Under the pieces are notes generated by a model, which was given only the letters and a program-made list of their open reading frames with translations, searched no databases and had not been told where the DNA came from. A program made the translations under genes and the position numbers. A stretch of 42,532 nucleotides of DNA from Kineosporia sp. R_H_3 (lineage in GTDB: Bacteria; Actinomycetota; Actinomycetes; Actinomycetales; Kineosporiaceae), in assembly GCF_002198675.1 (NCBI RefSeq), contig NZ_MWLL01000125.1, positions 1 through 42,532 of the forward strand. Reading direction: 5' to 3'. Positions 15,708-28,428 of the stretch are shown piece after piece; the first letter of the stretch is position 1; each line of letters starts with the position of its first letter.

Positions 15708-18359
15708 ATGCCTTCGACCAGCCCCGACGCGACGACGCGCCCGACCACCAGCCTCCCGCCGAAGTTCGTCCCGGCCGAGGTAGAGGGGCCGCTGTACTCG
15801 GGCTGGGTATCGAAGGGCTACTTCACCGCCGACCCGGCCTCCGGGAAGCCGCCGTTCTGCATCGTCATCCCGCCGCCGAACGTCACGGGCAGCCTGCACA
15901 TCGGGCACGCCCTCGACCACACGATCCAGGACTCGGTGATCCGCCGCCGCCGGATGCAGGGCTTCGACGCCCTGTGGCTGCCCGGCATGGACCACGCCGG
16001 CATCGCGACCCAGAACGTCGTCGAGCGCGGCCTGCGCGCGGAGGGCAAGACCCGTCACGACCTCGGCCGCGAGGACTTCGTCGCGAAGGTCTGGGAGTGG
16101 AAGGAGGAGTCGGGCGGCACGATCCTCGGCCAGATGAAGCGCCTCGGCGACTCCGTCGACTGGAGCCGCGAGCGCTTCACGATGGACCCGGTGCTCTCGC
16201 GCGCCGTCCAGACCATCTTCAAGCGGCTCTACGACGACGACCTCATCTACCGCGCCGAGCGCATCATCAACTGGTGCCCGCGCTGCCACACCGCGCTGTC
16301 GGACATCGAGGTCGAGCACCACGAGGACGAGGGCGAGCTCGTCGAGCTCGTCTACGGCGACCCGGCCGGCGACGACCGGATCGTCGTCGCGACGACCCGG
16401 GTCGAGACGATGCTCGGCGACACCGCGATCGCGGTGAGCCCCGGTGACGAGCGCTACGCCCACCTCGTCGGGCGCGACGTCGAGCTGCCGCTCACCGGTC
16501 GCCGGATCCCCGTCGTCGCCGACGACCACGTCGACCCGGAGTTCGGCACCGGCGCGGTCAAGGTCACCCCCGCGCACGACCCGAACGACTTCGAGATCGG
16601 CCAGCGGCACGACCTGCCGATGCTCGACATCATGACCAACGAGGCCGTCATCGCGAACACGGGCACGCGCTTCGACGGGCTCGACCGGTTCGCCGCCCGG
16701 GTCGCCGTCCGGGAGGCCCTCGCCGAGCTCGGCCGGGTCGGCGCCGAGAAGCGGCCGTACGTGCACGCCGTCGGGCACTGCTCGCGGTGCGACACGGTCG
16801 TCGAGCCGCGGCTGAGCAAGCAGTGGTTCGTCAACGTCGCGCCGCTGGCGAAGGCCTCCGGGGACGCCGTGCGCGACGGCCGGGTGAAGATCCACCCGAA
16901 GGAGCTCGAGCCGCGCTGGTTCGGCTGGGTCGACAACATGCACGACTGGTGCATCTCGCGGCAGCTGTGGTGGGGGCACCGGATCCCGGTCTGGTACGGC
17001 CCGGACGGCGAGGTCCGCTGCGTCGGCCCGGACGACGAGGCGCCCACCGGCGAGGGCTGGACCCAGGACCCCGACGTCCTCGACACGTGGTTCTCCAGCG
17101 CGCTGTGGCCGTTCTCGACCCTCGGCTGGCCGGACGACACCGCCGACCTCGAGCGGTACTACCCGACGAGCGTCCTCGTGACGGGCTACGACATCCTCTT
17201 CTTCTGGGTCGCCCGGATGATGATGTTCGGCCTCTACGCGATGGACGGCCGGCAGCCGTTCGACGTCGTCGCCCTGCACGGCCTGGTCCGCGACCAGTTC
17301 GGCAAGAAGATGTCGAAGTCCCGCGGCAACGTCGTCGACCCGATCGAGTGGATGGACAAGTACGGCGCCGACGCGCTGCGCTTCACCCTCGCCCGGGGCG
17401 CCAACCCCGGCTCGGACCAGGCGATCAGCGAGGACTGGGCCGCGGGCAGCCGCAACTTCTGCACGAAGCTGTGGAACGCCACCCGGTTCGCGCTGCTCAA
17501 CGGCGCGACCGTCGAGGGCGACCTGCCGCCGGCGGCCGAGCAGTCCGTCGTCGACCGCTGGATCCTCTCCCGGCTCGCGACCGTCACCGCCCAGGTCGAC
17601 GCCGGGTACGAGGACTTCCAGTTCGCCAAGACCACCGAGGCGCTCTACCACTTCGTGTGGGACGAGGTCTGCGACTGGTACCTGGAGCTCGCCAAGCTCC
17701 CGCTCGCCGAGGAGGGTTCGGCCGCGCAGGTGACCCGGCGCGTCCTCGGTGAGGTGTTCGACGTCGTCCTGCGCCTGCTGCACCCCGTGACGCCGTTCGT
17801 CACCGAGGCGCTGTGGACCGAGCTCACCGGCGGCGAGTCGCTCGTCGTCGCGGCCTGGCCGCAGGTCGACCCGGCCCGCGCGACGGCCCCGCTCGACCCC
17901 GCCGCCGAGGCAGAGGTCGCCGACCTGCAGCGCCTCGTCACCGAGGTCCGGCGGTTCCGCGCCGAGCAGGGGCTGCGGCCCGGCAAGCGGGTCCCGGGCC
18001 GGCTGAGCGGTCTCGAGGCGACGGGTCTCGCGGCGCACGAGGGCGAGATCCGGGCGCTGTCGACGCTCGACCCGGCGGACGCCGGCTTCACGCCGTCCGC
18101 GAAGCTCGCGGCCGGCGCGGTCACGGTCGAGCTCGACCTCATCGGCGCGATCGACGTCGCCGCCGAGCGCAAGCGGCTCGAGAAGGACCTCGCCACCGCC
18201 CGCAAGGAGGCCGACGCCGCGCAGGCCAAGCTCGGCAACGAGCAGTTCCTCGCGAAGGCCCCGGCGGACGTCGTCGCGAAGATCGAGGGCCGCCTCGCCG
18301 CCGCCCGCGCCGACGTCGAGCGGCTCGACGCCCAGCTCGGAGCCCTCCCGGTCGCCTGA
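15708..18359 (+). CDS. valS: Valyl-tRNA synthetase
   Basis: 883 aa, class I synthetase that charges tRNA-Val. The HIGH signature is at residues 64-67 (LHIGHALDH) and KMSKS near 535 ([10 protein letters not shown]). The editing (CP1) domain lies between them ([19 protein letters not shown]). The Val-specific C-terminal coiled coil is present at the end ([20 protein letters not shown]). The ATG at 15708 is chosen because it sits seven bases from a clear -10 hexamer; the open frame upstream overlaps the divergent gene. It is monocistronic, closed by the 18378-18415 hairpin. No T-box is visible in front, unlike ileS. Confidence 0.98.
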   Translation: MPSTSPDATTRPTTSLPPKFVPAEVEGPLYSGWVSKGYFTADPASGKPPFCIVIPPPNVTGSLHIGHALDHTIQDSVIRRRRMQGFDALWLPGMDHAGIATQNVVERGLRAEGKTRHDLGREDFVAKVWEWKEESGGTILGQMKRLGDSVDWSRERFTMDPVLSRAVQTIFKRLYDDDLIYRAERIINWCPRCHTALSDIEVEHHEDEGELVELVYGDPAGDDRIVVATTRVETMLGDTAIAVSPGDERYAHLVGRDVELPLTGRRIPVVADDHVDPEFGTGAVKVTPAHDPNDFEIGQRHDLPMLDIMTNEAVIANTGTRFDGLDRFAARVAVREALAELGRVGAEKRPYVHAVGHCSRCDTVVEPRLSKQWFVNVAPLAKASGDAVRDGRVKIHPKELEPRWFGWVDNMHDWCISRQLWWGHRIPVWYGPDGEVRCVGPDDEAPTGEGWTQDPDVLDTWFSSALWPFSTLGWPDDTADLERYYPTSVLVTGYDILFFWVARMMMFGLYAMDGRQPFDVVALHGLVRDQFGKKMSKSRGNVVDPIEWMDKYGADALRFTLARGANPGSDQAISEDWAAGSRNFCTKLWNATRFALLNGATVEGDLPPAAEQSVVDRWILSRLATVTAQVDAGYEDFQFAKTTEALYHFVWDEVCDWYLELAKLPLAEEGSAAQVTRRVLGEVFDVVLRLLHPVTPFVTEALWTELTGGESLVVAAWPQVDPARATAPLDPAAEAEVADLQRLVTEVRRFRAEQGLRPGKRVPGRLSGLEATGLAAHEGEIRALSTLDPADAGFTPSAKLAAGAVTVELDLIGAIDVAAERKRLEKDLATARKEADAAQAKLGNEQFLAKAPADVVAKIEGRLAAARADVERLDAQLGALPVA

Positions 18360-18377
18360 CCGGACGAACGGCACGGA

Positions 18378-18415
18378 CGACGGGGCCCGCGGGGAAACCT
18401 CCGCGGGCCCCGTCG
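18378..18415 (+). terminator. Terminator after valS
   Basis: Perfect 15-bp stem (CGACGGGGCCCGCGG with its complement) and an 8-nt loop, 18 bases after the valS stop. Confidence 0.88.
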
Positions 18416-18475
18416 CGTGTGGTGGGGTGAGGACGGCGCCCGCACGCGGAGCCGCGGGCGGTCAGGGGCGTCGGC

Positions 18476-18997
18476 ATGGGTGACGGGACGGTCGAGGACT
18501 TCGACGCGTACGTCCGCGCGAGCGGCCCCCGGCTCGCCCGGCTGGCGTTCCTGCTCACCGGCGACCACGACACCGCGGAGGACCTGCTCCAGACCGCCTA
18601 CGCCAAGGTGCTGCCGCGCTGGCGCCAGGTGAGCACGTACGAGGACCCCGACGCGTACCTGCGGCGGGTCATGGTGAACACCCGGACGTCGTGGTGGCGC
18701 AGGCACCGCGGTCGCGAGTCGTCCTGGGCGCAGGTGCCGGACGCCGCCGGTCGCGGGGACGTCGCCGACGACGAGGCCGTGCTCGACGAGGTGCTCGCGG
18801 CGCTGCGCCGGCTGCCGCGGCGCCAGCAGGTGGCCGTCGTCCTGCGGCACTACTGCGACCTGTCCGAGGCGGAGACGGCCGCGGTCATGGGCATCTCGGT
18901 CGGCGGCGTGAAGAGCACGACGAGCAAGGGGCTCACGGCGCTGCGCGCCGTGCTGCGCACCGACCCGACGGCGACGAGCGAGGAGGCGGCCCGATGA
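18476..18997 (+). CDS. SigE-family ECF RNA polymerase sigma factor
   Basis: 173 aa. Region 2 (about 8-75: FDAYVRASGPRLARLAFLLTGD ... AEDLLQTAYAKVLPRW) and region 4 (about 105-165: LDEVLAALRRLPRRQQVAVVLRHYCDLSEAETAAVMGISVGGVKS) are both complete, as in the actinobacterial SigE-family (TIGR02983-type) sigma factors. It directs RNA polymerase to a small stress or envelope regulon. Its stop overlaps the ATG of the next gene (ATGA), the usual layout for sigma/anti-sigma pairs, but that partner appears frameshifted here. Start at 18476; the next upstream features are the valS terminator and a short spacer. Confidence 0.9.
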   Translation: MGDGTVEDFDAYVRASGPRLARLAFLLTGDHDTAEDLLQTAYAKVLPRWRQVSTYEDPDAYLRRVMVNTRTSWWRRHRGRESSWAQVPDAAGRGDVADDEAVLDEVLAALRRLPRRQQVAVVLRHYCDLSEAETAAVMGISVGGVKSTTSKGLTALRAVLRTDPTATSEEAAR

Positions 18998-19652
18998 GCA
19001 CCGACGACCTGGTGCACGACACCCCGGACGACCTCGGGCGGGCCCTGGACCTGCTCGCGCGCCGGGCCGACCGGCAGGCCCCCTCCGACCGGCTGCCCGC
19101 CGGTGGACGGCGGCCCTCGCGGCCGCGGTCGTGCTCGCCGTCGCGGGCGGCGGCGCGCTCGTCGACGGCGTGGCGCGCTCGGACCGGGGGAGCGGCCCGG
19201 CGGTCACGCCCACCCAGGCGCCGAACGGGCTCTTCGACGTCGTCCAGGTCACCGACCCGGTCGTCGTCGGGGCCGCGGCCGGGCCCTACGCCGGCACGGG
19301 CGCCCGGGTCGTCGTCGTCGACATCGTCGTCGACGGGGCGGTGCCGGGCACCGCCCCCGCGGGCGCCGCCGAGGGATCGGGGTCGTCGGAGGACCCGACG
19401 CCGTTCGCCGTCCGGGTCGAGCAGCCGGGCCTGGGGTTCCAGGGCAGCGGCGACGCGCCGCGGTGCCCGCCCGGCGCGCCCCTGGTCGACGTCACCGCGC
19501 GCGAGTCCGTGACACTCGTCTACGGCCCGGACTTCCCGGACGCGACGGCCGACGTGATCGTCACCCTGACGGCCTGCGCCCCGGTCGGCGCGGTGACCCG
19601 GGGCATCACCGTCCGGGTGCCGCCACCGACGACGGCGCCGCCGACCGGCTGA
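18994..19652 (+). pseudogene. Apparently frameshifted membrane (anti-sigma-like) partner of the sigma factor
   Basis: An ATG overlapping the sigma stop (ATGA) starts a cytoplasmic segment (MSTDDLVHDTPDDLGRALDL ... DRLPAG) in one frame. From about 19104 the protein-like reading moves to another frame, with a transmembrane helix (TAALAAAVVLAVAGGGALV) and a ~140-residue extracytoplasmic region ending at 19652. The original frame runs on to 19512 as Arg/Ser-rich nonsense. Restoring one base in the GCCGG-TGG stretch at 19099-19106 would give one ~219-aa single-pass protein. It is a mutation, a sequencing error in a G+C-rich run, or (less likely) a programmed shift. If real, the sigma factor may be unrestrained. 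Read as intact, 18994-19512 would be a 172-aa ORF. Confidence 0.65.
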
Positions 19653-19693
19653 CCGGTCGACGACGCCGTCACCTGCTGCCGTGCGGCCGGGCC

Positions 19694-20116
19694 TCAGCCC
19701 ATCGGCGTCCGCTGCGACACCCGGACCGTGTTGCCGGACGGGTCGCGGAAGCCGAAGTCGATGCCGTAGGGCTGCTCCGTCGGCTTGTCGGTGAACTCGA
19801 CGCCCTTGGCGGCGAGAGCGTCGTAGGTCGCGTAGGCGTCCTCGGTCGTGAAGAAGAGCGCGCCCGCGAACCCCTTGCCCATGAGCTGGGTGACCTCGGC
19901 GCGGGTCGCGTCGTCCATGACCGGCGCCCCGGGGATCGCCATGAGCACGACGGCGCAGCCGGACGAGCCCTTCGGTCCGACGGTCAGCCACCGGAAGTTG
20001 CCCATCTCGGGCACGGTGACGTCCTCCTTGACCTCGAAACCGACCTTCTCGGTCCAGAAGGCGAGCGCCTCGTCCTGGTCGTGCACCCAGAGCTGCGTGG
20101 TCGAGAGCGTGAGCAT
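19694..20116 (-). CDS. VOC family protein (glyoxalase-like)
   Basis: 140 aa. Two-module VOC fold: TTQLWVHDQDEALAFWTEKVGF at the N-terminus and GVEFTDKPTEQPYGIDFGFRDPSGNTVRV at the C-terminus. The early His and the late Asp/Glu positions look compatible with metal binding, but the substrate is unknown. Start at 20116: GGAGG lies nine bases upstream. It follows the AraC-type regulator gene by 86 bases in the same direction, a pairing seen often in actinobacteria, which suggests the regulator controls it. Confidence 0.85.
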   Translation of the reverse strand: MLTLSTTQLWVHDQDEALAFWTEKVGFEVKEDVTVPEMGNFRWLTVGPKGSSGCAVVLMAIPGAPVMDDATRAEVTQLMGKGFAGALFFTTEDAYATYDALAAKGVEFTDKPTEQPYGIDFGFRDPSGNTVRVSQRTPMG

Positions 20117-20202
20117 GTGCGTGAGCCTCCATCGTCGTTCGGTCGTCGTGGTGTGTGACGACCGTAGGCGCGGACGGCGGCCCGGGTCTTCTCCGTTCGT
20201 GC

Positions 20203-20652
20203 TCAGTCCCGGGGCGGGTCGGTCGGCTCCCCGGGCCCGTCGTCCGGACGGCCGCGGACCGGCCGTCCGTAGGCACGCAGCACGCACCCGGGGATCGGCA
20301 CGAGCGCCGCGGCCGGCGGGAAGAACTCGCGGTACGCGGTCGGGGTGCGCCCGTACGCCGCCGTGAAGCTCGTCGTGAACGACCCGACGCTCGTCAGGCC
20401 GACCGCGACGCAGATGTCGGCGACGGACCAGTCGGTGCTGCGCAGCAGCGTCGCCGCCCGCTCGAGCCGGCGGGTCAGCAGGTAGGCGTGCGGCGACTCC
20501 CCGAAGGCACGCTTGAAGGCCCGGCTGAAGTGCGCCCGGGACAGGTGCGCCGCCGCGGCGAGGTCGTCGACGGTGAGCGGCTCGGTGTACCGCGCGTCGG
20601 CGAGGTCGCGGGCCCGCACGAGATGGCGCACGGGCGGCGTCGGGCTCGTCAC
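20203..20652 (-). CDS. Small AraC-type transcriptional regulator (HTH domain only)
   Basis: 149 aa. It has only the double helix-turn-helix AraC DNA-binding domain (about 10-110: LTVDDLAAAAHLSRAHFSRAFKRAFGESP ... VADICVAVGLTSVGSFTTSF) plus a disordered tail; the usual sensing domain is missing. The GTG at 20652 sits six bases after a TACCCT hexamer, so the mRNA is probably leaderless and its promoter lies against the stop codon of the MFS gene. The VOC gene downstream and the MFS gene upstream, all on the same strand, may be its targets. Confidence 0.85.
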   Translation of the reverse strand: MTSPTPPVRHLVRARDLADARYTEPLTVDDLAAAAHLSRAHFSRAFKRAFGESPHAYLLTRRLERAATLLRSTDWSVADICVAVGLTSVGSFTTSFTAAYGRTPTAYREFFPPAAALVPIPGCVLRAYGRPVRGRPDDGPGEPTDPPRD

Positions 20653-20658
20653 GACGTC

Positions 20659-20664
20659 AGGGTA
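20659..20664 (-). promoter_or_regulatory. Leaderless -10 of the AraC gene
   Basis: TACCCT on the minus strand, six bases before the GTG at 20652. Confidence 0.5.
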
Positions 20665-20669
20665 GGTGG

Positions 20670-21866
20670 TCAGACCGACGGTCTCGCGCGCACCGAGGCG
20701 ACGGTGAGGAGCACGGCGGCGGCGACGGCCCCCGCGGCCGCGACGGTCAGGGACGCCGACATCGCCCGGTGGTACACGGGCAGCAGCACGAGCGGGGCGA
20801 TCGCCGACCCGAGGAACTGCCACGACAGCGTCATCGACGTCGCGCCACCCCGGTTCTCGGGCGTGCTCGTCACGGCGAGGGTGTTGACGACGACCCGGGC
20901 CGCCGTCGACGCCGCACCCGCCGTGGCGACGGCGGCGACGAGCATCCACACCGCCGGCACGACCCCCGCGGCGGCCGTGACCGCGGCGAAGACGAGCAGG
21001 GCGGTGACCCCGGCCCGGCCGAGCCCGAACCGGTCGGCGAGCCGGCCGAGGACCCGGCCGGTGGCCAGCCCCGCGACGCCGAAGGACGCGATGACCAGGC
21101 CGCGGGCGTCCGGGCCGAGCCCGAACCGGTCGCCGCCGAGGAGCGCGACGAGCACCATGAGGCCCGTCGTCGACAGGTAGAGGCCGAACGCGACGGCGCA
21201 GGCGAGCGCGAGCGGCCGGTTCGCGAGCGCCTTGTAGCGGCCCCAGGCGGTGAGGGTGCCGGCCGCCCCCGGCTCGGCGGGCGCGGCGTCCGACGGCGGC
21301 ACGAACGCCAGCCCGGCCGCGGCGAGCGCGCTCGCGACGAACGCCCAGCGGTAGTCGAAGGCCGCCGCCCCGCCGCCGACGAGCGGCGCGAACGCCTGCC
21401 CGGCGGCCTGCATGCTCGCGTACCACCCGAGCGAGCGGCTGAGCCGCTCGCGCGGGACGGCGTCCGAGATCGCCGCGACGAGCAGCGGGGACGTGAACGC
21501 GTTCGCCGCGCCCTGCAGGGCCCGGCCGCCGAGGAACAGGCCCGCGGTCGGGGCGAGCGCGCAGCCGAGCGAGGCGACGGCGTAGACGACGTAGGCGCCC
21601 CGCACGGTCCGTGCCCGGCCCCAGGACTCCGCGAGCGTGCCGGAGACGAGCATGATCCCGGCGAACGGGATGAGGTAGGCGGTGAGCGCCCAGGCGGCCG
21701 TCGAGAGCGACGTGTCGAGCCCGGAGGCGAGCTCGGGGAGCATCGGGGTGACCATCGCGCCGCCGAACGGGCCGAGGAAGCCGCCGATGTAGAACGCCCA
21801 CATCCGCCGTGGGGCCGGTGCGCCGGCGCCGGGGGCGTGGGAGCGGCCCTCGGCGGTGTCGGTCAC
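20670..21866 (-). CDS. MFS transporter
   Basis: 398 aa with about 12 hydrophobic helices. MFS markers: the loop 2-3 segment GTLAESWGRARTVRGAYVVY and a repeat of it in the second half (GRVLGRLADRFGLGRAGVTALL). A short cytoplasmic N-terminus precedes helix 1. It fits the general proton-driven drug/metabolite exporter group; the substrate is unknown. It starts with GTG at 21866, six bases after TACCCT, so it is probably leaderless. The AraC and VOC genes follow in the same direction, with 17 bases between the MFS stop and the AraC GTG. Confidence 0.88.
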   Translation of the reverse strand: MTDTAEGRSHAPGAGAPAPRRMWAFYIGGFLGPFGGAMVTPMLPELASGLDTSLSTAAWALTAYLIPFAGIMLVSGTLAESWGRARTVRGAYVVYAVASLGCALAPTAGLFLGGRALQGAANAFTSPLLVAAISDAVPRERLSRSLGWYASMQAAGQAFAPLVGGGAAAFDYRWAFVASALAAAGLAFVPPSDAAPAEPGAAGTLTAWGRYKALANRPLALACAVAFGLYLSTTGLMVLVALLGGDRFGLGPDARGLVIASFGVAGLATGRVLGRLADRFGLGRAGVTALLVFAAVTAAAGVVPAVWMLVAAVATAGAASTAARVVVNTLAVTSTPENRGGATSMTLSWQFLGSAIAPLVLLPVYHRAMSASLTVAAAGAVAAAVLLTVASVRARPSV

Positions 21867-21872
21867 CGGATC

Positions 21873-21878
21873 AGGGTA
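21873..21878 (-). promoter_or_regulatory. Leaderless -10 of the MFS gene
   Basis: TACCCT on the minus strand, six bases before the GTG at 21866. Confidence 0.5.
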
Positions 21879-21915
21879 GGCAGCGGCACCGGGCCGCGGC
21901 GCGCGGGGATATCGG

Positions 21916-21945
21916 TTCGGACGACGCGCGCACGGCGTCTACCAT
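21916..21945 (+). promoter_or_regulatory. Promoter of the T-box/ileS transcript
   Basis: TTCGGA (21916-21921), an 18-nt spacer and TACCAT (21940-21945). The predicted start at about 21952 lies directly in front of T-box stem I. Confidence 0.6.
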
Positions 21946-21951
21946 GGGGCG

Positions 21952-22215
21952 CACAGGCGTCGACCCGGCCATCACCGGCGAGCCTCCGGAAGAACGGGAC
22001 GTCCGCCTCCCGCCCGCGGGTCGGCAGGCGTCCTCACTAGAACCGGACGGAACCGGCCCGTCAGCCGGCGAACGAGCGGTCGCCGCTCCTGGTCGTGAGG
22101 CCGGGACGGCGGCAAGCGAGGTGGTACCGCGGTGCCGTCCGGCCGGTCCGGGCGCGTCGTCCTCGCACGGAGCACCGGTGACGGTGCGGACGAGCGCGAC
22201 GCGGAAGGCACGACG
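21952..22215 (+). promoter_or_regulatory. T-box riboswitch (Ile), translational type
   Basis: Stem I (about 21955-22008; AGGCG/CGCCT base) shows the actinobacterial ileS pattern, with specifier codon ATC at 21971-21973 and the following CACCGGCGAGCCTCCGGAAG. The T-box sequence AGGTGGTACCGCGG (22119-22132) pairs with the uncharged acceptor end of tRNA-Ile. No intrinsic terminator with a U-run follows. Instead GTGCCGTCC can pair with the GGAAGGCAC ribosome-binding region at about 22203-22211, so control is probably by freeing the start of ileS when tRNA-Ile is uncharged. Confidence 0.93.
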
Positions 22216-25397
<3,182 letters not shown>

Positions 25398-25401
<4 letters not shown>

Positions 25402-26744
25402 CGCGCACCGCGCAGGAGGCGTACGCCGAGATCCTCGGCCGGGCGCCCGAGCACGACCTCGTACCGAGCCTGGACCGGATCGCCGCCGTCTGCGAGATGC
25501 TCGGCGACCCGCAGCGGTCGTTCCGGGTCGTCCACCTCACGGGGACGAACGGCAAGACGTCGACGACGCGGATGGTCGAGCGGCTGCTCCGCGAGCACGG
25601 CCTGCGGACGGGGCGGTTCGTGAGCCCGCACCTCACGGACGTCCGGGAGCGGATCGCCCTCGACGGCGAGCCGCTCTCCCCGGAGCGGTTCGTCGAGGTC
25701 TACGAGGAGGTCCTGCCGTACGTCGAGGTCGTCGACGCGCGCTCGGCGCAGACCGGCGAGCCGCGGATGACGTTCTTCGAGGTGCTCGTCGCCATGGCCT
25801 ACGCGGCCTTCGCGGACGCCCCGGTCGACGTCGCCGTCGTCGAGGTCGGCATGGGCGGTGCGTGGGACGCGACGAACGTCGCGGACGGCGAGGTCTCGGT
25901 CGTCATGCCGATCGCCGTCGACCACGAGCGCTTCCTCGGGCACGACGTCGCGACGATCGCCGGCGAGAAGGCCGGGATCATCAAGAAGGGCGCGACCGCC
26001 GTCCTCGCCCAGCAGCCCGTCGAGGCCGCCGAGGCGCTCCTGCGCCGGGCCGGCGAGGTCGGCGCCCGGGTCGCCCGCGAGGGCCTGGAGTTCGGCGTCG
26101 TCCACCGCGACGTCGCCGTCGGCGGCCAGCTCGTCACGCTCTCCGGCCTCGCCGGCACCTACGAGGACGTCTACCTGCCGCTGCACGGCGAGCACCAGGC
26201 GCACAACGCGGCCTGCGCGCTCGCCGCCGTCGAGGCGTTCCTCGGGGCCGACTCGGAGCAGGCACCCGACGGTCTCGACCGGGACGTCGTCCGGGCCGGG
26301 TTCGCCGGGGTCGACTCGCCGGGCCGGCTCGAGGTCGTCCGGCGCGGCCCGACCGTGCTCGTCGACGCCGCGCACAACCCGGCCGGGGCCGCCGTCCTCG
26401 TCGACGCGATGCGCGAGGCGTTCACCTTCACCAAGCTCGTCGGCGTCGTCGGCGTGCTCCAGGAGAAGGACGCCGACGGCATCCTCGGTGCGCTCGAGCC
26501 GATCCTCGACGAGATCGTCGTCACCCAGTCGTCGTCGCCGCGCGCGATCCCCGCCGAGGAGCTCGGCGAGCTCGCCGAGGAGATCTTCGGCGAGGAGCGG
26601 GTGCACGTGCGGCCGCGGCTCGACGACGCCCTCGACGACGCGATCGGGATCGTCGAGGCCGGCGGCGCCGTCGGCGGGGGAGTGCTCGCGACCGGCTCGG
26701 TGACGATGGCCGCCGACGTGCGCACCCTGTTCAAGGTGCGGTAG
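25398..26744 (+). CDS. folC: Folylpolyglutamate synthase / dihydrofolate synthase
   Basis: 448 aa, Mur-ligase family. ATP loop [12 protein letters not shown] (47-57), then the [11 protein letters not shown] folate-binding segment, [22 protein letters not shown] and [10 protein letters not shown] in the expected order. It adds glutamate to dihydropteroate and/or folates using ATP. The GTG start overlaps the ileS stop by four bases. Synteny with the DUF4233 gene right behind is standard for actinobacteria. Confidence 0.97.
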
Positions 26745-26753
26745 GCAGGTCCG

Positions 26754-27131
26754 GTGCGTGCACCCAAGCGGGCCCTCGCGGCGAGCGTCCTCGGCCTGGA
26801 GTCGTTCGTCGTCCTCTTCGCCGGGCTCGTCGCGTTCGGCCTCGCCCGCCGGTCGGACGGCGCGGCGGCGACCGGTGGCGACACCCGTGCCCTCGTCGTC
26901 TGCGCCGTCCTCGCCCTGGCCTGCCTGCTCGGTTCGGGGCTGCTGCGCCGGCCGTGGGGCTACGTGCTCGGCTCGGTGCTCCAGGCCGCCGTCCTCGCGA
27001 CCGGGTTCTGGGTGCCGGCGATGTTCTTCCTCGGCGCGGTGTTCGCCGCCCTCTGGGTGACGGCCCTGCGGGTCGGCGCGCGCATCGAGCGCGAGCGCGC
27101 CGAGTACGCCGCGAGCCACCCCGCCCCGTAG
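26754..27131 (+). CDS. DUF4233 family membrane protein
   Basis: 125 aa with four predicted membrane helices and a charged C-terminus. It has the DUF4233 opening (MRAPKRALAASVLGLESFVVLFAGL). The family nearly always follows folC in actinobacteria and often precedes ndk; its role is unknown. GTG start at 26754, nine bases after folC. Here ndk is separated from it by two minus-strand genes. Confidence 0.92.
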   Translation: MRAPKRALAASVLGLESFVVLFAGLVAFGLARRSDGAAATGGDTRALVVCAVLALACLLGSGLLRRPWGYVLGSVLQAAVLATGFWVPAMFFLGAVFAALWVTALRVGARIERERAEYAASHPAP

Positions 27132-27143
27132 CCGGGGGCGGGC

Positions 27144-28388
27144 TCAGGACGCCGCGGCCTTCGCCGACACCGTCCGCCAGGCCTGCGCGACGACCTGGTT
27201 GACCCCTTCGCCGACGACCGCCTCGGCCTGCCGGCCGAGCGCCGCGGCGGCCTCGGCGCGGGCCTCGGCGGTCGGTGCGGGCGCAGGGGTGCCCAGGTTC
27301 GCGTGGATGTCCCGCTCGGCGGCGGTGAGCAGGGTGACGAGCCCGCCGTCGTCCCAGGGGTGCATGACGGCCCGGCCGAGGACGAGGCGGCGCGGCCAGA
27401 CCTCCGGCGGGATCGGGCAGTCCTGCGCGAGCTTGGCCGCGATGCGCTGCTCGAGGACGTCCATCGGGGCGCCCTGGCCGTGGGTGACGACGACGAGCAT
27501 CCCCTCGCGCCAGCGCCCGACGACGTCGGTGGCGCGCACGACGGACCGGGTGATCCCGCAGACGTGCCGCACGAGCGTGTCGACGCCCTCGCTACCGCCC
27601 CAGGCGTGGACGGCGGCCATCCCGTCGACGCCGACGAACGTGCAGCCGACGGCGCCGCCCTCGCGGCGGGCGATGGCCACGAGGTGCTGGCCGACGAGCT
27701 GCAGGCCGCGGCGGTCGGGCAGCCCGGTGAGCGGGTCGAGGACGGCGAGGCTCGCGCGGGTCTCCAGGGCCGCGACCCGGCCGCCGAGCGTCTCGAGCTC
27801 GCCCTCCAGGGTCTCGACCTCGGTCTCGAGGGCCTCCACCTCGGCGAGCGCGGTGAGCCGGACCCGGCGCATCGACAGCCCGCCGGCGCCGGCGACGAGC
27901 ATCGTGAAGACGGCGTAGGGCAGCGTCGCGACCGGGCCGGTGAGCGCCGCCGCCCCCCATATGCCGAGCAGGAGCGCGAGCGTCCCGACGAGCCAGCGCC
28001 GGTCGAGCAGGACCGCGCAGCCGCCCGCGACGACGAGCACGAGGTCCGCCGAGCGCTCCAGGCCGCCGGTGGCGCGCTGCGCGACGAGCGCGTCGAGGGC
28101 GGCGAGGACGAGGCACAGCGCCAGGACGGCGTGCGCCCGGTGCCCGGTGGGCCGGCGCCGGCGCAGCACGAACGCGGCGACGCAGACGGCGACCCCGAGG
28201 GTGCCGGAGGCGAGCGCGAGAAAGCTGCCGACGACGTCCTGCACGGATGCCAGGTGGGCCAGTGACATCGAGGCGAGGAGCGCGCCGAGCACGGCGGGCG
28301 CGAGGGGCACGAGCCGGCCCGTCGCCCGGGCGTAGGCGTCCGAGGCGGGGTCGACCGCGGGCGTCGCCCGCGCTGCCCTGCGGATCAC
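27144..28388 (-). CDS. Membrane protein with degenerate GGDEF domain
   Basis: 414 aa. Residues about 25-190 form about six membrane helices. A heptad-rich coiled coil (LAEVEALETEVETLEGELET) links them to a GGDEF-type domain (about 225-340), recognised by DPLTGLPDRRGL. The catalytic GGDEF signature is replaced by REGML (GRWREGML), so diguanylate cyclase activity is unlikely. The RxxD inhibitory-site motif (RATD) just upstream is intact, so the domain may bind cyclic-di-GMP and act as a receptor. An Ala-rich tail follows. It starts with GTG at 28388 and probably forms a transcription unit with the small gene upstream (40-base gap). It interrupts the usual folC-DUF4233-ndk order. Confidence 0.8.
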   Translation of the reverse strand: MIRRAARATPAVDPASDAYARATGRLVPLAPAVLGALLASMSLAHLASVQDVVGSFLALASGTLGVAVCVAAFVLRRRRPTGHRAHAVLALCLVLAALDALVAQRATGGLERSADLVLVVAGGCAVLLDRRWLVGTLALLLGIWGAAALTGPVATLPYAVFTMLVAGAGGLSMRRVRLTALAEVEALETEVETLEGELETLGGRVAALETRASLAVLDPLTGLPDRRGLQLVGQHLVAIARREGGAVGCTFVGVDGMAAVHAWGGSEGVDTLVRHVCGITRSVVRATDVVGRWREGMLVVVTHGQGAPMDVLEQRIAAKLAQDCPIPPEVWPRRLVLGRAVMHPWDDGGLVTLLTAAERDIHANLGTPAPAPTAEARAEAAAALGRQAEAVVGEGVNQVVAQAWRTVSAKAAAS

Positions 28389-28428
28389 TGCGCCTCCGAT
28401 CCGTGCGTGCGGCGGGTGGGGCTACCGG

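Noticed and set aside
15312-18374. Minus-strand frame covering all of valS
   Set aside because: valS has both synthetase signatures and full length; the antisense frame shows no motif.
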